DNA from: JADJPO01 sp963828555
GTDB taxonomy: Bacteria; Actinomycetota; Actinomycetes; Actinomycetales; Kineosporiaceae
Direction of reading: 5' to 3'
Length of the DNA: 64,000 nucleotides
NCBI GenBank assembly: GCA_963828555.1
Contig: CAWHEL010000002.1
Location: 1,736,001 to 1,800,000 of the forward strand
The position numbers and the translations under genes are program-made. Below are positions 25,836 through 34,514 of this stretch, piece after piece; within the stretch, counting starts at the first letter, position 1, and each line of letters opens with the position of its first letter. The notes under the pieces were generated by a model, which saw only the letters and a program-made list of their open reading frames with translations, did not search any database and was not told where the DNA came from.

Positions 25836-26590
25836 GAGTGGCGGTGGCCGGTGGCACTGGCCTGCTGGGACGATTGGTGGTCGGGGAGTTGACCGAGCGG
25901 GGCGACGAGGCCGTGGTCGTGGCCCGCTCGGTCGGGGTGGACGTGACCACGGGCGTCGGCGTGGATGCGGCGCTGGCCGCCTGCGACGCGGTGGTCGACG
26001 TCACCAACATCGCCACCACGCGGCGCGGGAGGGCGGTGGCGTTCTTTGAGGCGGTGAGCCGGCAGCTGCTCGCGGGGGCCCAGCGCGCCGGGGTCGGACA
26101 CCTGGTGACGGTGTCGATCGTCGGGGTCGACACCATCGACTTCGGTTACTACCTCGGCAAGCGGCGTCAGGAGGAGCTGCTCGCGGCCGGGTCGGTGCCG
26201 TGGACGCTACTGCGGGCCACGCAGTTCCACGAGTTCGCCGGACAACTCGTGGCCCGCACCAGTGTTGGCCCCATGGTGGTGGTGCCGGCGATGCTGAGCC
26301 GGCCTGTCGCCGCCGGGGAGGTGGCAGCGCACCTGGTCGATCTGGTGCACGCTGGTCCGCAGGGGGTGGCGCTGCCGCTCGCCGGACCACAGACACTGCC
26401 GATGGCCGACATGGTGCGCCGCTACCTGGCCGCCACCGGACGGCGCAGGGTCGTCCTCCCTGTTCGGATGCCCGGGCGGTCCGGCGCTGCGATGGCTACC
26501 GGCCGGCTCATCCCGGCAGAGCCGTGCAACAGCGGCACCATCACGTTCGAGGAGTACCTGTCCGACCTGCCCGCAAGGTCGGACCGGTGA
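25832..26590 (+). CDS. NmrA/SDR-type NAD(P)-binding epimerase-like protein
   Basis: A 252-residue Rossmann protein starting MRVAVAGGTGLLGRLVVGELTERGDEAVV. The GxxGxxG nucleotide site is at residues 7-13. Later blocks are VSIVGVDTIDFGYYLGKRRQEELL and WTLLRATQFHEF. The tyrosine in YYLGK fits an atypical SDR site. ECF41 sigma genes are characteristically linked to carboxymuconolactone-decarboxylase, oxidoreductase or epimerase (COE) genes, and this is that partner. The substrate is unknown. It overlaps both neighbours by 4 bp. Confidence 0.85.
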   Translation: MRVAVAGGTGLLGRLVVGELTERGDEAVVVARSVGVDVTTGVGVDAALAACDAVVDVTNIATTRRGRAVAFFEAVSRQLLAGAQRAGVGHLVTVSIVGVDTIDFGYYLGKRRQEELLAAGSVPWTLLRATQFHEFAGQLVARTSVGPMVVVPAMLSRPVAAGEVAAHLVDLVHAGPQGVALPLAGPQTLPMADMVRRYLAATGRRRVVLPVRMPGRSGAAMATGRLIPAEPCNSGTITFEEYLSDLPARSDR

Positions 26591-27534
26591 GGCGCGAGGA
26601 GGAGCTCGCGGCGGCCTGGACCCGGTTGCGGTCGCGGCTGGTCGGTGTCGCCTACGCCGTGCTGGGCACTCGCGCCGAAGCCGAGGACGTCGTCTCGGAC
26701 TGCTGACTCAACCTCGTCGCCGCCGACGCCCGCGACCCGGTCCGGGATATGGACGCCTGGGCGACGATGGCGGTGGCGCGGCGGGCGCTGGACGTCCTGC
26801 GATCCGCGCGGGTACAGCGTGAGGCCTACGTCGGGCCCTGGCTGCCCGAGCCGTTCGTCGAACCGGCAGACGGTCCAGCCGCCGACCCGGCCGACCGGGT
26901 CAGCCTCGACGAGCGGGTCAGCTTCGCGCTGATGGTCGTGCTGGAGGCGCTCAGCCCGGCCGAACGGACCGCCTGGGTGCTCCACGACCTTTTCGGCGTG
27001 CCCTTCCCCGAGGTCGCCACGGCTGTCGGGCGCACCCCGGCCGCGGTGCGCCAGCTCGCGGTCCTGGCACGGGCCCACGTCACCGCCGGCGCGTCCCGGA
27101 TCGAGGTCGACCCGGGCGAGCGGCGGCGGGTGGCCGACGCGTTCATGGCGGCCGCGTCCGGCGGGGATCTCGCCACCCTCGTAGCCGTCCTCGACCCCGC
27201 GGTCGTGCTCGTCAGCGACGGCGGTGGCCGGGTCAGCGCGGCCCGCCGCGCCGTCATCGGAGCCGACAACGTCGCGCGCTTCCTGCTCGGCATCGCCCGC
27301 AAGGCGCCCCCCGACGCGAACCTGCGCCGGGTCACCGTCAACGGCGGTCCCGGGTTCATCGTCACCCAGGACGAGGCCACCGTGGTCGTCGCTGCGCTGA
27401 CCGTCGCGGACGGGCGAGTCAGCCGCGTCGACCTCGTCCTCGCACCCGACAAACTGCCGCACCGCCGCACGGCCACTGCCGCGCTCACTGACCGCTCACC
27501 TGGCGTTTCTTCCTCGCGGTCCGTGGAGCCATGA
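26587..27534 (+). pseudogene. ECF41-family sigma factor (SigJ-like) with one in-frame TGA
   Basis: After the GTG at 26587, region 2 reads RLVGVAYAVLGTRAEAEDVVSDC and then meets TGA at 26704-26706, exactly where the family has tryptophan. The same frame continues for 276 codons: region 4 (LSPAERTAWVLHDLFGVPFPEVA), the ECF41 hallmark WLPEP in the linker, and the SnoaL-like C-terminal domain with DGGGR. Removing the single nonsense codon would give a normal 315-residue ECF41 protein, which uses its own C-terminal domain as regulator. A TGG-to-TGA change or read-level error is the simplest account. Confidence 0.82.
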
Positions 27535-28409
27535 CCACAACGGGCACTTCGACGGGATCGGGCGCGAGTTCAGCGGCTTCCAGGAGGTCGACGTCGAGGA
27601 GGTCGGCGACGGCACCGCCCCGACGATGCTCACGCGCCACCGCTGCCACCTCGGACTGGACCCCGCCGAGCTCGGCCGCGTCGTGCCGGAACGGGAGCGG
27701 GTCCGCGCGCACACTGCGGGGCAAGCTCCTGCGGGCCGAGGTCTTCGGACTCGATGGGAGCGCGGAGCAGGATCGCCCGTACATGGGGACCGAGAGCCCA
27801 GCGTCGTCTACGACGGGTGGACCCGCTGCTACCCGTGCCACCAGGCCGGTCAACAGATCATCGCGGGTGTCGCCGATGTCACCGCGTTCGTGTCCCTGAC
27901 TTGCTCACCGTCGCGCGCACGGATCTCGGCCAGCGGGCGCAGGCAGCAGACCGCATCACCGCCACCCGAGTGCTGGGAGCGCGTGGCCCCGGTCCGGGTG
28001 TCGGATCCACGTCTGAGCTTCTGTCCGGGGGGGGTCCGGCGGGGGGTCTGCCGGGTGGGTCCGGCGGGTGGGCTGTCAGGGTGGGTCCGGTCATGCGGGG
28101 GTGAAGTCCAGGGCGGTCCAGAGCTGGTCGCCGGTGACCCAGGCGTCGTGGCCTGGTGGCGCATGGGTCGATCAGTGCCATCCGGGGCGGTAGACGTGGT
28201 AGCCGATCGCGCAGTCGGGCAGGTCGAGCACGTCACGGCGGCTGCCGTCGGGGATACCCGGGAGCGGTCCGGATCCCGGCGGCTCCTCGTCACCACGCTG
28301 ATCACGACCTCGTTCCTGGCGCTCCGGGGCCGGCCGGTTCCGCGGCGGTGTGGGCGGGGCCCTCGGCGGTGAACGGGCCGCGGTGCAGGATCTGCGCGGC
28401 CGGGTTGGC
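27535..28409. other. decayed region, no intact gene
   Basis: No frame reads as a convincing protein. Short stretches resemble protein ends (DVLDLPDCAIGYHVYRPGWH and TGDQLWTALDF on the minus strand), suggesting eroded genes. A G-rich tract with repeated GGGTCCGG occupies 28025-28090. Confidence 0.45.
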
Positions 28410-28716
28410 GGATCATCATCGTCCAGTCCCAGTCCGCCTTGTCCTGGGCAGTGAACCTGGTCATGTCCTTCGCCCACCACAGTTCCTCCAGCGGGGCGAC
28501 CTTGAAGTCGGCGCCGCCGGCGCGCTTGAGCGCGAACTTGACCGCGTACGAGACCGCATACAGCGCCCCGACCGCTTCCTGGTAGCGCGGTGAGGTTTTC
28601 GGATCGCCGTGCCCGTCGATCATCACGAACGCCAGCTCGGGCACCCGGATCAGCTCCGGGGTCGACCCGGCCCGGTACAACCGGGTCACCACCGCGTCGG
28701 TAGTCGTCGTCATCAT
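28410..28716 (-). pseudogene. GyrI-like small-molecule-binding protein, C-terminally broken
   Basis: The frame starts MMTTTTDAVVTRLYRAG at 28716 with GGGAGG upstream. It continues LAFVMIDGHGDPKTSPRYQEAVGALYAVSYAVKFALKR and FTAQDKADWDWTMMIRQP, the typical first half of GyrI-like proteins of about 200 residues. After that the frame is lost; a possible continuation (ILHRGPFTAEGPAHTAAEP) lies in another frame. The family binds hydrophobic ligands. Here it is probably inactive. Confidence 0.7.
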
Positions 28717-29088
28717 TGCTGCCTCCCATCCATCTGGTCTCCGCCCGCGGTCCACGGCGGTGGGCGACCGGGGTCACGACTGCTCGGGCGCGGGCTGGTC
28801 ACGCCGAGCAGCAGCCCACTGGGTTCGGCGCAGGTCGCGTGCCAACCCCAGGCCCGAGATCGCACGCTTGCAGCAGTCCGGTGCCCACCCCTCACCTCAC
28901 CCTTGACGCTCGCGCGCGGGCCACCCTGGAGATCTCGAATCCCGCCCAGGACTCGCGCCTCTCGGCGCCGGAGGGTCTGCCGGTCACCCTGTTCCAGGAG
29001 CCGGGCGACACCGCCGAGTGAGGGCGACTCCGGGGCGGCGCAGTGCGCCGCGTCAGGAGTCGCCCCCGGCGTCACGCCAGTCGATCCT
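28717..29088. other. intergenic region
   Basis: 372 bp without a supported gene. A plus-strand frame ending at 29021 (TLEISNPAQDSRLSAPEGLP...) may be the tail of a lost gene, but no start or domain can be named. Confidence 0.4.
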
Positions 29089-30105
29089 CTATTCGGCGCT
29101 CAGTTCCTGCGTCAGCCGCTGGTCGGCCTCTCGGAGGATGGCGGAGGCGACCTGGAGTCCTTCGACGCGGCCGAGTTCGGTGTCTTCGTGTTCGATGTTG
29201 ACGAGCATGTCCGGGTCGACCTCGTGGAGCGCGCGCAGGAACTCGGTCCAGAAGTCGACGTCGTGGCCCTTGCCGAGGGCGACGAAGTCCCACGCGGAGT
29301 CCTTGGGCCACTCGTTGGCCCACTCGTCGCCGCCGAGGTTGACCCGGTTCTCCTCGGGCGAGAGCCGGCGGAAGCTGTTGTCCAGGACGCCGTAGAGCTT
29401 GGCGTGCTCGGGGTTGACCCGCACGTCCTTGGCCGCGGCGTGGTAGATCAGCCGGCCGAGCTTGCGGACCACGGCGACCGGGTCCATCTGCTGCCAGAAC
29501 AGGTGGGACGCGTCGAGTTCGACACCGACGTGCTGTGCCCCGGTGAGCTCGACGAGCGTGAGGATGTCGGCGGTGTTGAACACCAGGTTCTGGGGGTGCA
29601 GCTCGAGGGCGACCTTGACGTCGTGGTCGCCGGCGAGTTTGTCGATGTCGGACCAGAACGGGGCGGCCACCGACCACTGGTAGTCGAGCACGTCCAGGGC
29701 GGCGGAGTTCCAGGCGTTGACGATCCAGTTGGGCCGGGTCGCGCCGGGTTCGCCGCCGGGCAGCCCGGACATCGTGACCACCCGGTGCTGCCCGAGCCGG
29801 TTCGCGAGCCGGATCGAGCGGCGGATGTCCTCGGCGTGCTTGTCGCCGATCACCGGGTTGGGGTGCAGCGGGTTGCCGTTGCAGTTCAGGCCCGCGATCG
29901 AGACCCCGGTGCCCTCGAACAGGGCCAGGTAGTCGTCCCGCGCGGCGTCGCTGACCAGGATGTCGTCGAAGGTGGGGATGTGGACCGGTGGCAGGAAGCC
30001 ACCGGAGTTGATCTCGATCCCGGTCAGCCCGAGATCGGCGATGACCTTCAACGCCTCCGGGAGCGGACGGTCGTGAAGGATCGCGTTGTAGACACCGAGT
30101 CGCAT
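29089..30105 (-). CDS. sugar phosphate isomerase/epimerase, TIM-barrel (xylose isomerase-like)
   Basis: A 338-residue AP-endonuclease-2/xylose-isomerase-like barrel: MRLGVYNAILHDRPLPEAL, GLTGIEINSGGFLPP, VALELHPQNLVFNTADI, VGVELDASHLFWQQMDP, and NIEHEDTELGRVEG. The Glu, His and Asp residues in these blocks are the usual divalent-metal ligands. Such genes accompany Gfo/Idh/MocA dehydrogenases in inositol and uncommon-sugar breakdown. The neighbouring dehydrogenase (30316) runs the same way 210 bp upstream, so the two likely act in one pathway. The sugar is not identifiable. Confidence 0.88.
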   Translation of the reverse strand: MRLGVYNAILHDRPLPEALKVIADLGLTGIEINSGGFLPPVHIPTFDDILVSDAARDDYLALFEGTGVSIAGLNCNGNPLHPNPVIGDKHAEDIRRSIRLANRLGQHRVVTMSGLPGGEPGATRPNWIVNAWNSAALDVLDYQWSVAAPFWSDIDKLAGDHDVKVALELHPQNLVFNTADILTLVELTGAQHVGVELDASHLFWQQMDPVAVVRKLGRLIYHAAAKDVRVNPEHAKLYGVLDNSFRRLSPEENRVNLGGDEWANEWPKDSAWDFVALGKGHDVDFWTEFLRALHEVDPDMLVNIEHEDTELGRVEGLQVASAILREADQRLTQELSAE

Positions 30106-30315
30106 GATGAGCCTTCCGTTGGGTTTCGGTGGTGCTGGTAATCCTCTCGGGAAGCGTGCGCGAGGAACTCCTTTGTCGATGCTGGCCTGGCCAGACGTGC
30201 GTCTGATCGGGGTGCGCTGTCATCAGGGAGGTGCATGCTCGGCGGGGCGGATCCCCCGTCGAGACCCGCCTGGTCGGTCACTGCCGGACAGGGGACCCCG
30301 GCAGCTGGTGCCAGA

Positions 30316-31497
30316 TCAGGAGATCCGGACGTCGGCGCCGCCGTTCAGGGCGGACTCAGTGATGGCCTGCAGGAGCCGCAGGTTGCGCAGGCCGTGCTCG
30401 AAGGAGGGCACTCGCGGCAGGCGGTCCAGGCCGGCGACCTGCTCGAGGAAGGCGCGGGCCTGGAAGACGAACAGGTCGTTCTGGCCATAGCCGACGCCGG
30501 GGAAGTCCATCGCGAGGCCGCCGGTGAGATACGGATGCGCGGGACCGACGATGACCTGCCGGTAGCCGGCGGTCGGCCCGGCCACGGTCTTGTCCATGTA
30601 CCCGAACTCGCCGGCGCGGACCAGGTCGAAGGTGGCGGCCGCGTTCTCGGCGAACAGCTCGAACCCGAGGGAGTTGGCCAGGCCGATCGCGATCCGCGAC
30701 GCCGACATGGTGGCGGTCGCGCCGCCGGCGAACCTCGCGGTGAAGGTGACCAGGTCCTCGTTCTCCACCGGCTCCTTGACGTCGCTCAGCGCGGCGGCGG
30801 CATGGCCGACCGCGCTGCCGAGGGGGAGGGCGCGCTCGGTGATGAACGTCGACAGGACCGACCCGCGGACAGCCTCGATCGGGCCGCAGACGAACTCGGC
30901 GAGGTCGACGAGGTGGCTCCCGATGTCGGCGAGTGCACCCGAGCCCGGCCCGCCCTTGTAGCGCCAACTCATCGGGCCGTTGGGGTCGTTGCCGTAGTCG
31001 CACCAGTAGTGCCCGTTGAAGTGCAGCGGGCGGCCCATCGAGCCGTCCTCCACGCGCTCCTTGACTGCGGCGACGGCAGGCGAGCGGCGGAAGGTGAAGC
31101 CGACACCGGTCTGCAGGTCCGGGTGCGCCGCTGCGGCGGCCACCATCGCCTCGGCGTCCGCGATCGTCGGCGCGAACGGCTTCTCGCAGAGGACGTGCTT
31201 GCCGGCGGCGAGCAGGCCTTCGACCACCTCGCGGTGCAGGTGGTTGGCGACCACGACGCTCACCACATCGACGTCGTCGGCCTCGGCCACAGCCTGCCAG
31301 GACGTCTCGGCCCGGGTGTAGCCGAACCGGCGAGCGGTCTGCTCGCCGAACTCCGCGTTGACGTCAGCGACCGCGACGAGATCCACCGGCGGCAGGCCGG
31401 CCTCGTAGCAGGTGGTCGCTGCCCGGTAGCCGGCGGCGTGCGAACGGCCGGCCATGCCGGCGCCGATCACGGCGACGCCGAGACGGTCACTGCTCAT
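30316..31497 (-). CDS. Gfo/Idh/MocA-family oxidoreductase
   Basis: 393 residues from the ATG at 31497, following GGAGGGCCCCA. The Rossmann domain starts LGVAVIGAGMAGRSHAAGYR. The family's catalytic lysine lies in AAGKHVLCEKPFAPT. The C-terminal domain contains GSGALADIGSHLVDLAEFVCG, where Asp and His complete the site. It oxidises a polyol or sugar with NAD(P). Two LacI-like operators and a truncated LacI-like gene lie directly upstream, indicating substrate-controlled repression in the ancestral state. Confidence 0.92.
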   Translation of the reverse strand: MSSDRLGVAVIGAGMAGRSHAAGYRAATTCYEAGLPPVDLVAVADVNAEFGEQTARRFGYTRAETSWQAVAEADDVDVVSVVVANHLHREVVEGLLAAGKHVLCEKPFAPTIADAEAMVAAAAAHPDLQTGVGFTFRRSPAVAAVKERVEDGSMGRPLHFNGHYWCDYGNDPNGPMSWRYKGGPGSGALADIGSHLVDLAEFVCGPIEAVRGSVLSTFITERALPLGSAVGHAAAALSDVKEPVENEDLVTFTARFAGGATATMSASRIAIGLANSLGFELFAENAAATFDLVRAGEFGYMDKTVAGPTAGYRQVIVGPAHPYLTGGLAMDFPGVGYGQNDLFVFQARAFLEQVAGLDRLPRVPSFEHGLRNLRLLQAITESALNGGADVRIS

Positions 31498-31569
31498 TGG
31501 GGCCCTCCAAGGGTGCGTGGCGCTCTTCGGCCCGTGCGGGCCGTCGTCCGGGCGTTCTACCCGCATGGG

Positions 31570-31614
31570 TTAAACCGGTTCGACGCTCGATCCTGATGCT
31601 TCTAAACCGGTTCA
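31570..31614. promoter_or_regulatory. pair of LacI-type operators
   Basis: The core AACCGGTT occurs at 31573-31580 and 31605-31612, within TTAAACCGGTTCGA and CTAAACCGGTTCAA. Spacing is 32 bp, three helical turns on one face. The central CpG is typical of LacI-family sites. They lie upstream of the Gfo/Idh/MocA gene; a TTGACA on the minus strand at 31652-31657 may be its -35. Confidence 0.65.
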
Positions 31615-31691
31615 ACTCATGTTCGGTAGCATGTGACGCCCGCCACGAGGTTGTCAACCCTTTGTTAGAACAATTTGCTGAGCGGAGTTCG

Positions 31692-31767
31692 ATGAGCGCC
31701 GATCCCGGACCGGGGGCAGCGCCGGACGCGCCCGCGCCCGGTCGGCGACCGACGCTGCGGGAAGGCG
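31692..31767 (+). pseudogene. truncated start of a LacI-family regulator (putative)
   Basis: The frame MSADPGPGAAPDAPAPGRRPTLREGGRL follows CGGAG (31683-31687). PTLRE is the usual opening of a LacI HTH (PTLREVARLAGVS), after which homology stops. It points away from the dehydrogenase gene and sits beside matching operators, where a LacI gene is expected. About 300 residues are missing. Confidence 0.45.
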
Positions 31768-31843
31768 GACGACTCCCACAGGATCAGCGCACCTGTGAGC
31801 AGATCACCGGCCTGATGGCCGACGGGTCAGCGGGTTGGTGCCC

Positions 31844-32398
31844 TCAGGCGCGGTCGAAGAACGTCGTGACCACGTCGCGTCGCACCACGGCGCGCAGGTC
31901 GTTCACGGTGCGGCAGCTCCCCGGCGCGATGGCGCTCAGGTCCTTCATCACCGCACGGGGCGGGTAGTTGAGCCCGGCGATGACATTCACCGCCTCGGGG
32001 TTCAGATCGGCCATGGCCAGCACGCCCATCAGCTCGGCGGCCCGCTGCAGCATCGGCTCGGTGGCCGTGGCGGAGGAGCAGTGCGCCACCAGTTCGGTCA
32101 GCTCGGTGCGGATGGCCGCCAGCAGCAGTTCGCGCACGGGTAGTGCGGACGACCACGCCTCCTCCACCCAGCCGGTGAGCACCGATCGGGTCAACGTCGA
32201 GGCCCGCAGCCCGGTGGCCAGCATCACCGTGCCACCCGCGCAGGCGAGGAGCGTTCCGTCGTCCAGCAGGGTTCCGAGCTCGACCGTCAGCTGCTCCTGG
32301 GACATGGCGTCCAGGAAGGAGCGCGCCGGCACCCGGGCGTGCACCGGCCCGCCCCGCCGATACACCTGGGCGACGCGTTCCAGGATCTGGTTGTCCAC
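31844..32398 (-). CDS. hypothetical protein
   Basis: 184 residues from a GTG at 32398 (VDNQILERVAQVYRRGGPVHARV). An in-frame open stretch continues to 32644 but overlaps purU and its promoter, so the shorter form is preferred. The protein is soluble and mostly helical (ELLLAAIRTELTELVAHCSSATATEPMLQRAAELMGVLAMADLNPEAV) and has no family I recognise. Codon use is normal for the genome. No ribosome site is obvious, so the start is uncertain. It is divergent from purU. Confidence 0.6.
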   Translation of the reverse strand: MDNQILERVAQVYRRGGPVHARVPARSFLDAMSQEQLTVELGTLLDDGTLLACAGGTVMLATGLRASTLTRSVLTGWVEEAWSSALPVRELLLAAIRTELTELVAHCSSATATEPMLQRAAELMGVLAMADLNPEAVNVIAGLNYPPRAVMKDLSAIAPGSCRTVNDLRAVVRRDVVTTFFDRA

Positions 32399-32519
32399 AA
32401 AGAGCGAGATCGGCAGGCGGGGCCTCGTCCTGTAGCCACGCGCGCGTTTCAGCCCGGCTGTGGATCCGGGCCCCTGGCGTGCCGTACTAGGCTTCCCGGG
32501 ACCGCAAGGAGTCCCTCGG

Positions 32520-33365
32520 ATGCCGCAGTACGTGCTCACCCTCGCCTGCCCCGACCAGCCGGGGATCGTTCGTGCCCTCGCCGAGGGAGTGGTCGGCGTC
32601 GGGGGCAACATCGTCGACAGCGCCCAGTTCTCCGATCCCGTCACCGGAACCTTCTGCGTGCGAACCGCTTTCGACTCACCCGACGGTGACCTGGTGAACG
32701 TCCGCGAGGCTCTCGATGCGGCCCTGTCGGGCGTCGAGCCTGCGCTGACGCTGCGCCCCGCAGACCAGCGCCGTCGGGTCCTGGTGATGGTGTCCAGGTT
32801 CGACCACTGCCTGGTCGATCTGCTCTACCGCTGGCAGATCGGTGAGCTCGCCGTCGACATCCCGCTCGTGGTCTCCAACCACGACGACTGCCGTGCCCTG
32901 GTGGAGCGCCACGGCATCCCGTTCGTGCACGTGCCGGTCACCCGCGACACCAAGGCGGACGCCGAGGCCCGGCTGTTCGCCCTGATCGAGGAGCACGCCG
33001 TCGACCTAGTCGTGCTGGCCCGGTACATGCAGGTGCTCTCCGACGACGCCTGCCGGCGGCTGGCCGGGCGGGCGATGAACATCCATCACTCGTTCCTGCC
33101 CGGGTTCAAGGGCGCCAAGCCTTACCACCAGGCGTACGCCCGTGGGGTCAAGCTGATCGGTGCCACCGCGCACTATGTGACCGCCGATCTGGACGAGGGC
33201 CCGATCATCGAGCAGGACGTCGTCCGGGTCACTCACGCCCAGGACGCCGAGTCCCTGGTCGCGATCGGTCGCGACGTCGAACGCGTCGTCCTGGCCCGCG
33301 CCGTCCGCCTGCACGCCGAGGATCGGGTCGTGCTCACCGGCCACCGCACCGTCGTCTTCGCCTGA
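32520..33365 (+). CDS. purU: formyltetrahydrofolate deformylase
   Basis: 281 residues from the ATG at 32520, with AAGGAG upstream. The N-terminal ACT domain starts YVLTLACPDQPGIVRALAEGV. The formyltransferase-like catalytic domain has MNIHHSFLPGFKGAKPYHQAYARGVKLIGATAHYV and DLDEGPIIEQD; Asn, His and Asp are the catalytic triad. It hydrolyses 10-formyl-THF to formate and THF, balancing one-carbon pools and feeding formate to PurT where present. Length and motifs are standard. Confidence 0.95.
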   Translation: MPQYVLTLACPDQPGIVRALAEGVVGVGGNIVDSAQFSDPVTGTFCVRTAFDSPDGDLVNVREALDAALSGVEPALTLRPADQRRRVLVMVSRFDHCLVDLLYRWQIGELAVDIPLVVSNHDDCRALVERHGIPFVHVPVTRDTKADAEARLFALIEEHAVDLVVLARYMQVLSDDACRRLAGRAMNIHHSFLPGFKGAKPYHQAYARGVKLIGATAHYVTADLDEGPIIEQDVVRVTHAQDAESLVAIGRDVERVVLARAVRLHAEDRVVLTGHRTVVFA

Positions 33366-33381
33366 ACCACATCCGGTTCAG
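33362..33381. terminator. inverted repeat at the purU stop codon
   Basis: CTGAACC-ACATCC-GGTTCAG, perfect 7-bp arms beginning at the purU stop. No T-run follows, so it may be a weak terminator or an operator for the gene at 33547. Confidence 0.4.
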
Positions 33382-33546
33382 ACTCAAGATCATCGGTTGT
33401 CATGAAGCCCTGCCCACATGCTGGGGGGAACCGCCATGACAGACACCGATCATGAGGCAGGGCGGAATAGGACGCGTCGCTTCCTCGCTGGCGACTGCAT
33501 GCCACGGTGCGCGGTTGAGGCCGTCACCCGACGAGAGGAGACCGTG

Positions 33547-34449
33547 ATGCTGGCGCTGAAGTACACGACCTACGGCGGGCCCGACGAGCTGAGCTGGGCG
33601 GAGGCCACCGAGCCACACGCCGGCGCTGGCCAGATCCGGATCGCGGTGCGGGCTGCCAGTGTGAACCCGATCGACGGGAAGACGCTCAGCGGCATGATGT
33701 CCGGCGGTCGGCCGCTGACCGGTGCGGGCTACCTCGGCTATGACGCCGCCGGGGTGGTGGACGAGGTCGGCGAAGGAGTCACCAGGATCGCGGTCGGTGA
33801 TGACGTGCTGGGCCTCGGCCGCAACACTCAGGCCGAGCTCGCCGTCCTCGACGCCTGGGCGCTCAAGCCGGCATCGATCGACTGGGCGGTGGCCGCTGCG
33901 GCCGGGTTGGCCGGGGAGACGGCTGAGCGGGGCCTGCGCCTGCTCGGCGTCACCTCCGGCGACCTTCTCTTCGTCGACGGCGGTGCTGGAGGCGTGGGAG
34001 CAACGGTCGTCCAGCTGGCCCAGGCGCGCGGAGCGAGGGTGGTCGCCTCGTCAAGCGAGGGCAACCACGACTATCTCCGGGAGCTCTCAGCGACGCCCGT
34101 GCTCTACGGCGCGGGTCTGGCCGACCGGGTGCGCATCGCTGCGGGCGGACCTGTCGACGCCGTCTTCGACGTCGCGGGCAAGACCCCGATCGAGGAGCTG
34201 ATCAGCCTGGTGCCCACCCCGTCGAAGGTGCTCAGCATCGCCAACTTCGCCGCGGGGGAGGCCGGTGCCCAGGTGACCGGCGGGGGCGGGGACAGCCGGC
34301 CGATGGAGGCGCTGGCCGAGGTGGCAGAGCTGTTGCAGCAGAACGCGTTGGTGATCAAGGTGCAGACCTTCCCCTTCGCGCGCGCCGCCGAGGCCTATCG
34401 GATCAGTCAGGGCGGCCATGTGCGCGGCAAGCTCGTCCTGGTTCCCTGA
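33547..34449 (+). CDS. zinc-independent alcohol dehydrogenase / quinone oxidoreductase family protein
   Basis: 300 residues from the ATG at 33547, after GAGAGGAG. The GroES-like domain has VRAASVNPIDGKTLSGMM and GYLGYDAAGVVDEVGEGV. The NADPH fold has LLFVDGGAGGVGATVVQLAQARGARVVASS. Structural-zinc cysteines are absent, as in quinone reductases. It probably reduces quinones or enones with NADPH. It is a single gene with its own ribosome site; longer upstream frames lack one. Confidence 0.88.
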   Translation: MLALKYTTYGGPDELSWAEATEPHAGAGQIRIAVRAASVNPIDGKTLSGMMSGGRPLTGAGYLGYDAAGVVDEVGEGVTRIAVGDDVLGLGRNTQAELAVLDAWALKPASIDWAVAAAAGLAGETAERGLRLLGVTSGDLLFVDGGAGGVGATVVQLAQARGARVVASSSEGNHDYLRELSATPVLYGAGLADRVRIAAGGPVDAVFDVAGKTPIEELISLVPTPSKVLSIANFAAGEAGAQVTGGGGDSRPMEALAEVAELLQQNALVIKVQTFPFARAAEAYRISQGGHVRGKLVLVP

Positions 34450-34514
34450 CCGAGGGGCAGCGGCAGTGATGTCCCCTCCGCTCCGCCGTGCACCACATCA
34501 CTACGCTGACCGGG

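Noticed and set aside
27485..27853. A 122-codon minus-strand gene after the sigma factor
   Set aside because: It overlaps the sigma C-terminus region, has no ribosome site and no recognisable domain.
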